A stretch of 64,000 nt of DNA. It comes from Glandiceps talaboti (Eukaryota; Hemichordata; Enteropneusta; Spengelidae). The translations under genes were made by a program, and so were the position numbers. Shown here one piece after another: positions 45,179 to 60,615 of this stretch. The notes under the pieces were generated by a model, which was given only the letters and a program-made list of their open reading frames with translations, was not told the origin of the DNA and ran no database searches. How positions within the stretch are numbered: the first letter of the stretch is position 1; each line of letters starts with the position of its first letter. The DNA lies in contig NC_135551.1 of the NCBI RefSeq assembly GCF_964340395.1, positions 27,802,880 to 27,866,879 on the forward strand, written 5' to 3'.

Positions 45179-46906
45179 GGCCATTCATATAGGATACACA
45201 TTGACTTACAGGCCATTCATATAGGATACACATTGACTTACAGGCCATTCATATAGGATACACATTGACTTACAGGCCATTCATATAGGATACACATTGA
45301 CTTACAGGCCATTCATATAGGATACACATTGACTTACAGGCCATTCATATAGGATACACATTGACTTACAGGCCATTCATATAGGATACACATTGACTTA
45401 CAGGCCATTCATATAGGATACACATTGACTTACAGGCCATTCATATAGGATACACATTGACTTACAGGCCATTCATATAGGATACACATTGACTTACAGG
45501 CCATTCATATAGGATACACATTGACTTACAGGCCATTCATATAGGATACACATTGACTTACAGGCCATTCATATAGGATACACATTGACTTACAGGCCAT
45601 TCATATAGGATACACATTGACTTACAGGCCATTCATATAGGATACACATTGACCTACAGGCCATTCATATAGGATACACATTGACTTACAGGCCATTCAT
45701 ATAGGATACACATTGACCTACAGGCCATTCATATAGGATACACATTGACTTACAGGCCATTCATAAAGGATACACATTGACTTACAGGCCATTCATATAG
45801 GATACACATTGACTTACAGGCCATTCATATAGGATACACATTGACTTACAGGCCATTCATATAGGATACACATTGACTTACAGGCCATTCATATTGGATA
45901 CACATTGACTTACAGGCCATTCATATAGGATACATATTGACTTACAGGTCATTCATATAGGATACACATTGACTTACAGGCCATTCATATAGGATACACA
46001 TTGACTTACAGGCCATTCACATAGGATACACATTGACTTACAGGCCATTCATATAGGATACACATTGACTTACAGGCCATTCATATAGGATACACATTGA
46101 CTTACAGGCCATTGACATAGGATACACATTGACTTACAGGCCATTCATATAGGATACACATTGATTTACAGGTCATTCATATAGGATACACATTGACTTA
46201 CAGGCCATTCATATAGGATACACATTGAATTACAGGCCATTCATATTGGATGCACATTGACTTACAGGCCATTCATATAGGATACACATTGACTTACAGG
46301 CCATTCATATAGGATACACATTGATTTACAGGCCATTCATATTGGATGCATATTGACTTACAGGCCATTCATATTGGATACACATTGACTTACAGGCCAT
46401 TCATATAGGATACACATTGACTTACAGGCCATTCATATAGGATACACATTGACTTACAGGCCATTCATATTGGATACACATTGACTTACAGGCCATTCAT
46501 ATAGGATACACATTGACTTACAGGCCATTCATATAGGATACACATTGACTTACAGGCCATTCATATAGGATACACATTGACTTACAGACCATTCATATAG
46601 GATACACATTGACTTACAGGCCATTCATATAGGATACACATTGACTTACAGACCATTCATATAGGATACACATTGACTTACAGGCCATTCATATAGGATA
46701 CACATTGACTTACAGGCCATTCATATAGGATACACATTGACTTACAGGCCATTCATATAGGATACACATTGACTTACAGGCCATTCATATAGGATACACA
46801 TTGACTTATAGGTCATTCATATAGGATACACATTGGCTTACAGGCCATTCATATAGGATACACATTGGCTTACAGGCCATTCATATAGGATACACATTGA
46901 CTTACA
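45179..46906 (+). repeat. 32-bp minisatellite, 54 copies
   Basis: The unit contains GGCCATTCATATAGGATACA followed by CATTGACTTACA. CCATTCAT starts at 45181 and last at 46877, exactly 53 x 32 bp later, so no net insertion or deletion has accumulated. Units differ by scattered substitutions, for example ATTGGA for ATAGGA and GGTC for GGCC, more often in the second half. Confidence 0.97.
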
Positions 46907-47620
<714 letters not shown>

Positions 47621-47892
47621 ACATTACCCCCCCCCATCACACAACCGTTTACTCATTCTAAAATTGTCCAAGTCTCAGCTTGGATAACAAAAAATTACCT
47701 GGAAGTTGAAATAAACTTTTAATTGTATGATTATTCCATCTTTTTGTCTACACTCAGACTGTTGTTGAAATGGTTACCGTCATCAATTTTATCAGAGACG
47801 TCTATCTGGTGTTATTTACTAATTTCGAATTAAGTGTGTGTGTCATACAATATACTTTTAACACTTCACACTAGTGACGAACTCAGAGACAC

Positions 47893-47900
47893 TATATAAA
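47893..47900 (+). promoter_or_regulatory. TATA-like box for the Ig receptor gene
   Basis: TATATAAA preceded by AC and followed by GCG, about 270 bp upstream of the ATG. Since the coding sequence is one exon, a start of transcription near 47925 would give a leader of about 240 nt. Confidence 0.4.
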
Positions 47901-48170
47901 GCGAAATATGTAGGGACACAGTTGACAGTTTCAAGGCTTTCTGTATGCACTAGCCAACTAAATTTGTCTACACAAACGTTTCCACTCCATAATTATTCTA
48001 ACTACGTCATATTCGTTATGTCAAAATAATTCTACGAAATCAAAACTGTCCGAAGGCGAAACTGGATACGGAAGTACAGTACGTACTGCGTTGAACACAT
48101 ACTGAATCGAAGCTACACTTGTGACTCGCCTGATCTGTTCGTCTACACATTTCTCAAGACTCACGCCACG

Positions 48171-50312
48171 ATGTCTCCTATCTTTGAAGTACTGCTACTT
48201 GTCCTATTTCTTCAACGAATCGTAGCTGTGCCTTATTATGGAATACAACCTATGGATACAGAAGTAGTGGTTGGAATGTCAGTGGAGTTTACTTGCAGTG
48301 TTACATTGGATGACATAGAAGACATCAACACATATACGCTATACTGGGAAAAGGTTGGCCACGCTATAATCAGTACACTCAATGATGACAGGTATTCAGA
48401 GACGACTAATATTTATACTGAAAGACGAGATTTAGTGAATGTCTTTAATATTAGTTATATTTCTAAAAGTGACAATGGATCGTCATATCGATGCATTTTG
48501 TACAAAAATGGCCAAAATAACATAATTTCAGAAAATGCAAAACTAACAGTTCTAAGGAAACCGTCGTTTCTGAACAGATTCCCAAATGTTAACGATGTAG
48601 TTGAAGGACAGAATAGAAGAGAGCTAAAGTCCAGAATCGATCACCTTGACCCAGATAAAATGACAGTGAACTGGATGCATAATGGAACGATTATATCTCA
48701 GAACTACGACATAAAACATGATAATGATCAATATTCACGATATCGTGTACGAGGAGGACTGGTCATTGATAGATTTGACCTTTATGTGAAAGACGTACAA
48801 ATAAATGATGCCGGCCAATATCAATGTGTTGTCATTTTAAACAGTAGCAATACAGTTATTTTACAATCACCAGTGATAACACTCAAAGTTCTGTATCCAC
48901 CTAGTGATCTGTATCCTTCCTGTATTGATAATTTAAATGATTACTACGAGGAGGGTGATGATCTAACGACTGATTGTTTAGCACAAGGAGGTAATTCACC
49001 CATATTTCTATCATGGGTAAGAAATGGCAACAGAGTAAATGGAACAAATCTGCTTTCTACAAGAGCTGACATCATAGATACCTGGAAACTGACACCTGAA
49101 GACAACGGTGGATATATTAAATGTGTAATGAAAGTACCTGAGATTCAATATCAGCGGCAATGCGAGTATGGACCACTCAATGTCTATTTTATGTTGAGGG
49201 TTTCAATATCGAGAGAACCAAACAACCCTGCATACACTCCAGGTGATACTCTTACTTTCACTTGTGTACCCAAAGCTAATCCACCAATAGTGACAGATTA
49301 TACCTGGTATATTGACGACAAACCATATGTAGAATCAGATACTAGGTTTGAAATAGGGAAGAACAAAGAAACTTTAATTCTAAATTCTGTGTCTGAGGTG
49401 GATGACGGGAAGAATGTGTCATGTAAGGCTTACAATAATGATACGTTTGCCATAGCGTGGACCATTATAGAGGTGGAAATGATCGAAAAAACGACTGGTT
49501 CTCATAGTAGCATTGAAACTGGCGTTTCTCACACATTCCATGTAACCACGACAACCATGAATATTGACAATACACAAAGAGCAACTAGTACAAATAGCAC
49601 AATGACTCCAGGTTTAGATGCGATGGGGGAAGCTCTCGCTGTTGAAGACATTGTACTCTATGCAATCTCGGCAGTTGTCACGTGTTCGTTTCTCATATGT
49701 ACAATAATTATACTTCTGCACTGCCTACACCAGAAAAGACAACTTGGCAACCAATCACCCCAGTCACGAGGAGCGCAACATGATCAATACCAAATGCAAT
49801 ATTGTCAATCTGGTGATAAAAAAGAAGAAGAAGAAGACGACGACGACGACGACGACAATGACACACAAAGACAGAGTACGTCATTCCTAGACAACGATAA
49901 TCAACGAAGAACTAATCCAAGTACTCCTGCACATTTCTTAGAATTCAACTCCAATGCAAAGGTTGCGGGCCTTCTCTATGCAAATGTTGAACAGACCTCT
50001 AACGAATTATTTACACCAGGTCCTGCTAACAAGAGCCACATTAGGGATCATTCAACTACGTCTATGTATGTGAACATTAAGGATACGGGATTTTCTTCAA
50101 AATCAGGCCATTCAGGAAACGTCCCAGACACTTTCGATGGAACTCGTGAATACTGTAACGTGTCCGATTATGTGGCAACTCGTGCTGACCCCTTATCAGG
50201 TCATGACTATACCAATGTAGCTGACGTCATCAGTGGACACCAAGACACAGACAGCACGTATACAGCTTTAGTGAATCCTGACATGTCACTTTATACATCC
50301 TTAAAGAAATGA
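48171..50312 (+). CDS. Intronless four-Ig-domain receptor with ITAM and YxN tail motifs
   Basis: A 713-aa type-I membrane protein in one exon. Residues 1-19 are a signal peptide. Four Ig-like domains follow: Ig1 (Cys42-Cys108, Trp59), Ig2 (Trp168, Cys219 but no partner Cys), Ig3 (Cys269-Cys318, with a possible second pair Cys251/Cys331), Ig4 (Cys365-Cys418, Trp379). A Ser/Thr-rich stalk spans 432-490 and one membrane helix about 494-516. Sequons include N93, N102, N171, N224, N290, N415 and N423. The tail has an acidic run (552-562), four YxN motifs (Y603 YANV, Y633 YVNI, Y661 YCNV, Y680 YTNV) that fit the Grb2 SH2 preference, and YTALVNPDMSLYTSL (697-711), which meets the ITAM consensus YxxL-x7-YxxL. 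I infer an adhesion or recognition receptor signalling through tyrosine phosphorylation; the ectodomain is of general nephrin/kirre-like type and no ortholog is assigned. Confidence 0.9.
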   Translation: MSPIFEVLLLVLFLQRIVAVPYYGIQPMDTEVVVGMSVEFTCSVTLDDIEDINTYTLYWEKVGHAIISTLNDDRYSETTNIYTERRDLVNVFNISYISKSDNGSSYRCILYKNGQNNIISENAKLTVLRKPSFLNRFPNVNDVVEGQNRRELKSRIDHLDPDKMTVNWMHNGTIISQNYDIKHDNDQYSRYRVRGGLVIDRFDLYVKDVQINDAGQYQCVVILNSSNTVILQSPVITLKVLYPPSDLYPSCIDNLNDYYEEGDDLTTDCLAQGGNSPIFLSWVRNGNRVNGTNLLSTRADIIDTWKLTPEDNGGYIKCVMKVPEIQYQRQCEYGPLNVYFMLRVSISREPNNPAYTPGDTLTFTCVPKANPPIVTDYTWYIDDKPYVESDTRFEIGKNKETLILNSVSEVDDGKNVSCKAYNNDTFAIAWTIIEVEMIEKTTGSHSSIETGVSHTFHVTTTTMNIDNTQRATSTNSTMTPGLDAMGEALAVEDIVLYAISAVVTCSFLICTIIILLHCLHQKRQLGNQSPQSRGAQHDQYQMQYCQSGDKKEEEEDDDDDDDNDTQRQSTSFLDNDNQRRTNPSTPAHFLEFNSNAKVAGLLYANVEQTSNELFTPGPANKSHIRDHSTTSMYVNIKDTGFSSKSGHSGNVPDTFDGTREYCNVSDYVATRADPLSGHDYTNVADVISGHQDTDSTYTALVNPDMSLYTSLKK

Positions 50313-50417
50313 GAATTGACTGAACTGACTGAAAGATGAGTAAATCAAAATACGTTATATTGTACGAGAGTGAATTTTGCTGTAAACAACTTGTTTGTTA
50401 ACATTATGTTAGTTTTA

Positions 50418-50423
50418 AATAAA
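50418..50423 (+). terminator. Candidate poly(A) signal of the Ig receptor gene
   Basis: AATAAA about 105 bp after the stop codon at 50312. Confidence 0.55.
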
Positions 50424-51056
50424 ATGTTGGTGACGTATACGGTTGAAGCACAATAGAATTTATCTTAAAAATATTTGTTAGATTGGCTGGAGGCCTTGAC
50501 TGAGGAACACGGATTTAATGCCCTCCGTGAGTAGAACTTCACAGAGACAAGGACATCCCAAGGAACTTTGATTCCTGGCTGTAACTAAATTGAGGAGTTC
50601 GATTGAATCACTCCTATTGCTGTAAATGGTATATGTCATTCGACCCAAAAGTAATATTTTGAGTCCTTTGTGAGTTTTTCCACAGAATGCGTGTCCTGAG
50701 ATTCTGGTACCTCTGAGACGATCTGACTGTCTTGAGTTTACCCTTGGATTTGGTTAATAGTTACCCCACCAAAGACAAGTCGGTATTAACATATACACTT
50801 TTCATTGTAGTGGGATGTGGAACAGTCGGCAGCGATGGGATGCCAAAATCACAAATTAATACAAAATTAGTCAGGACAATGAGTCAAAGTAAATGTGACC
50901 CTCCCTAATGGCCCAATTCCATTTTCTAAAATATGGCCCTCCCCGAGGACCCCCCCCCCCTTCACCCTCCATATAACACCGGCCATCCCTTGTAACTAAG
51001 ACCACCAATGAATTTTAGTGATCTGAGCTTGTGTAATGGCTGAAGGCTCTCTTATA
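50424..51056. other. Intergenic, nothing firm
   Basis: AT-rich sequence. AAAATATGGCCCTCCCC near 50931 resembles AAAATATGACCCTCCCC near 63171, suggesting an unnamed dispersed repeat. Confidence 0.45.
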
Positions 51057-51067
51057 ATATAACGGTT

Positions 51068-51311
51068 AGACTGTCGACAGTCGTTCATGCCTTTTTTGCT
51101 ACGTTTCATCTAAAACAAAGTCGTCGCCTCGCTCCGTAGCACTGGATACTAATGTGTACTGATAGGAACTGCGATTGCCGCAGGCACGAACGTGCCTCCG
51201 GCATTCGCTGATCAGTACGCGGTTATAATATTGCTCCGGATCGGAGGGAGGTGACGACTTTAGTTTTAGATAAAACGTAGCAAAAAAGGCACGAACGACT
51301 GTCGACAGTCT
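51068..51311. mobile_element. 244-bp MITE with about 70-bp terminal inverted repeats
   Basis: The ends AGACTGTCGACAGTCG and CGACTGTCGACAGTCT are perfect complements, and pairing continues with a few mismatches over about 70 bp (TTTTTTGCTACGTTTCATCT against AGATAAAACGTAGCAAAAAA). The element is flanked on both sides by the same 11 bp, ATATAACGGTT (51057-51067 and 51312-51322), a clear target-site duplication. The length would fit a Mutator-like family. It has no coding capacity, so it was mobilised in trans. Confidence 0.85.
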
Positions 51312-51322
51312 ATATAACGGTT

Positions 51323-53235
51323 ATCAATATATACAAAATCATGATATTTTGAATTAAGATTTTTGCTCTATAAGGAAGAAGCAATATGTTGTAAATATGT
51401 CATACAGATATTAATTATCATCGACGTCAGCCCGCTATAATTAAACATTGCAATATCTTCGTAAATTCGTGTCTTGGCACAGATTAGGGTGGCACTATTT
51501 TTCCCTGTTTCTCAAATACCGACCGACCAAACTTTTCAGCACCGACGTAAACAAATATCCCCCCCCCCTTATATTTTGCGGAACAGCGCCCCCTCTGGTA
51601 TGAAAAAAACAAGTGCCTGGACTGTCGACGTCATCTACAGTTATGGCGGTGACGACACTTATTCTCAAAAAGAGCATATTTTCTTTCATGACGGAAGTTA
51701 TTCAGGGGGCGGCTGAAAACATGCGATTTGTGTAGAAGCTGGGAAAGAGGTTTGTCACCAGGAATCTAATGAAAAGAAGTTAGAGAGGAGGAAAAGGAGA
51801 GGCAGAGAAACATGAAGATGATTTTTTTATTTTTCTTAAATCGACCGACCGACCCATAGTTGCTATGAAAAAGTAATGAGAAACATAACAAAAAATAGGG
51901 CCACCCTCTAATTTTGTTGACGATACAATATACTGCGTGTACTTCCTGGTAAGGCTTACATTCTCCCACACACAGTTTTAGGTAGTTGTTGATTCAATAT
52001 TTGGATTGAACATTTTTTAGTCGTGCTCATTTACATTCCATGGTATTACGCATCTGTTTAAAAAGGTCAAAGTTCAAGTGTTGTCCAGGATGTTGTGTCA
52101 GTATTGCAGATTTATAAAGTGGAAAGAAGCAATCGTAAACGCTAAATGAGACACAAATCTTTATAAATGTTTCTGATAGCCCAAACTTTAGATCGTTAGT
52201 CGCCAAGAAAATAGGCCATGGGTTACTGAATGTTGTTTGAAAGACCTAGTTTCGCCATTTTTTGTTTAGTTTTGTTCATTAACAAATACACCAGACTCCT
52301 ACATAAAACGGGTCAATTACCCTCGGTACAAGCCGCTGATGGTACAGTGTATATTTGCTTGATGCCCGTGCGTATACAGTCATGACAGAGGTACTCACTA
52401 TTCAACTCGTTTGTCAATAAATCAAGTCGTTAGGAAATAAAGACAAAACGTTGGGTTCTGTACAGCCGTTTCATGATTTTGCATTCACCTACATTGAACT
52501 TGTACCAGATTTGGGGATATTTTTACTGTAGGCTATTGCCTGATGGCAGTCAGCAGTAATGCGGAATAATAAACATTCATGACTCCTCTGTGTTTATTGC
52601 CTGCCGTGACGCGATACCGCTCTTCACCTATTACATATGCATTTCTACTATCTCCCATGAAGCAATGTAGCCTACAGTAAAAATGGGGCGCAAGTTCAGT
52701 TTTGTATTTATCTGATATCGCTCGTAGTGTATAGGTGAATGTGACGTCATAAAATGACTCCACAACCAAGGTTTATGAAAATATTTTTATTTTCTTGGGA
52801 GTGGCGTTCCCTTTTAAATTGTGGACTGCTGATAGAGTTTGACCATACATTTATCAATGACTACAATACAAGTCTAGGTGAAAAATAAACTATCCAGCTG
52901 CTGAGGCCAGAAATAAACTTATCACAGTACAATAATAAATTAACAGTTGCAATGTATTATTAGGGACATGACATAGTAATTGATGAGACTTCTCAATACC
53001 AACATATCCCCCTAGGGTAACCTTTCAATACAACTAAATAGTTTCAATACTGAAGGGGATTACATTGATACTACATGTGATATTTCCATATTAGTGTATG
53101 TAGAGCTGCGTTCTGTCACGAATAGTCACCAGTGTACACCATACTTACCATGCCTAAACAGATGATGCAATAGCTAAATACAAAAATCTTGATGACCAGT
53201 GTCACTATATCGACTGAAAGTGTCTTTTATTTCAG
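51323..53235. other. Intergenic, nothing recognised
   Basis: Several short open frames (51474-51971, 52533-52769) lie here without domains. No repeats of note. Confidence 0.5.
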
Positions 53236-53453
53236 ATTTTAATTCTGCCTACACTTGTCTCATTTTCACTTGATACGTGGATTTGGATTTCCGTCACCGT
53301 ACAATACACAGTAACTCAGTGTATAGTAGACAACGCAGCAGTGTATTTACGTGGACCCCCGGTTCGACCATAACTATTGCAAAATCGACACAAGAGAAAT
53401 TACATCTTTCTCAAGAATTAACAGAACATCCACCCAACATCATTTTGCTGCTG
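53236..53453 (+). other. Possible untranslated exon of gene F
   Basis: TTTTATTTCAG precedes 53236 and GTAAGTAGG follows 53453. The next good acceptor, AAATTCTAG, lies 23 bases before the gene F ATG. The short open frame inside would not continue in frame into gene F, so if real this is leader sequence. Confidence 0.25.
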
Positions 53454-54516
53454 GTAAGTAGGAGAAAATGAAAGAAGCACTAATCGACAATATCGTGGTA
53501 AAGTTTTATTCGTTTCTATGGTTATCGAAATGAAAAAAAAAACATTACGTGTTTTACATTACTGGTCAACCGCGAGATACCATTCAATATTAAGTTCTCT
53601 CGATTATTTGCATCGCACAGCGATTTTAAAAGAAAACACACCATTTTGGTGTCACAGTGTCAGATTCGATGACACAAAACCATATAACACAATGTACCAG
53701 TCTGTGATTTGTTTGGGTTCATGTATTAACTCTTTTAGAGTTTCGTCTGTGACTAGCTTAGATTATTTTATTGTAAATGTTTCAGATATAAATGATCTAA
53801 TTCTTAATTTGATCTGGATCTAAAGTCATTTACAGTTCAAAGTTACCGATAAAACGTCAATGGCAGCCAGCAAATAATCGAAAAAATAGCAAAGTGTACG
53901 AATCTTGAAAATACTTAAACAATAATGTTCTAGGCTAAATAAAAAATAGCGTGTTTCGGGTATAAACCCGACCAACCCTAGTTTAATCCGCTGACGCTAA
54001 GCTTGTTTACGCAAAAAGGTAAAATGGTAAAATTTTCTTCAAATCAACATTCATCTGTGTTGGCAAACCATAGTATCGTTTGTGTTTGGTAGGACAGTTT
54101 TTATTCGATACAGTAACTATGGTAACAATTTACCTGTCTTTTAGATATTCATTTCCATCTGTGTAAATGGTTTACCAGGTTAATAACGTTTGCGTACGAC
54201 AATTTATGTTGGTGGGCCGTGTTTCCACCGTCCAGGCCGCTAGGCAGATCGCAGAATGAGAAGAAAATTTTCGTTTCACTATCTTTTCTTTTACTGTCGT
54301 AGAAATCTGTCTACGTTTCTGTCCAGATCAATAGTCGCCCTGTACTGATCGAGAAGACTAATACTTCTTTCCTACAGTTTTCTCGCGAATTTTGACGGCT
54401 ATATATGTTCAGTATATATAGCAAATCTTCGAAATAAATCAGCGAGTATTTGGGTAATGTGAGTAATACCAACTCTTAACTACTCAACTTAAATTCTAGT
54501 TTCAACCGGTCGTTAA

Positions 54517-59914
<5,398 letters not shown>

Positions 59915-60046
59915 AACAATAATGCACGCCCTCCCAGCCCATAATGGACGAAAGCAAACTTTGAACAACATAATGTCGCCTCGCCCATTATGGAGTGCAA
60001 AGTTTGCTTGAGTCCATTATGGACTGGGAGGGCGTACATTATTGTT
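59915..60046. mobile_element. 132-bp hairpin element (MITE-like)
   Basis: The left arm AACAATAATGCACGCCCTCC and following bases pairs with the right arm ending GGAGGGCGTACATTATTGTT. The arms are about 48 bp with few mismatches, around a loop of about 36 bp. No clear target duplication, so a folded RNA gene or a palindromic MITE are both possible; MITE is favoured by the lack of flanking signals. Confidence 0.6.
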
Positions 60047-60531
60047 ATTATTTTATAGTTTTGCCAATTCCAGTGAATTCGTAGACCGAGAAAGGCAAAA
60101 CAACGTATAATATAGACAGCGCTGAACATCGTCTGCCATGTTCGGCCCGGAAGCTGAATACTAATCATAGCGACACACGTATGTACACGAACACACACAT
60201 ATACACTTCAATGAACTGCTGTGAACACAAATTTGTTTCATGAATGCGTTGTATTTTTAAACAGTGGAAATATATGACAATCATAAGTCACAACATACAT
60301 TTCGAAAAAATACCTAGTCGTATGAAGAAACAGAACAAATAAGCTTGTATTGTTATGCTCGTTCCGCGGCCGCGATGCCCAATAACGGAGTACATTATCA
60401 GTAATAATGTACAGCGATGACGTCACAAAATTCACTGGAATTGGTAATGCTATAATATAATCATACATACAGCAAGTATCAGGCTCCAAACTATCACGAT
60501 TTGAAGTTTGAATGAGAAATGTTACAGAATT

Positions 60532-60579
<48 letters not shown>

Positions 60580-60583
60580 ATGC

Positions 60584-60615
<32 letters not shown>

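Noticed and set aside
45179-46906. 32-bp regularly repeated array as a possible CRISPR
   Set aside because: Units are directly adjacent with no variable spacers, and the surrounding genes are eukaryotic. It is a minisatellite.
53518-53823. 101-codon open frame
   Set aside because: No recognisable domain, AT-rich composition like the flanks, no splice or promoter context.
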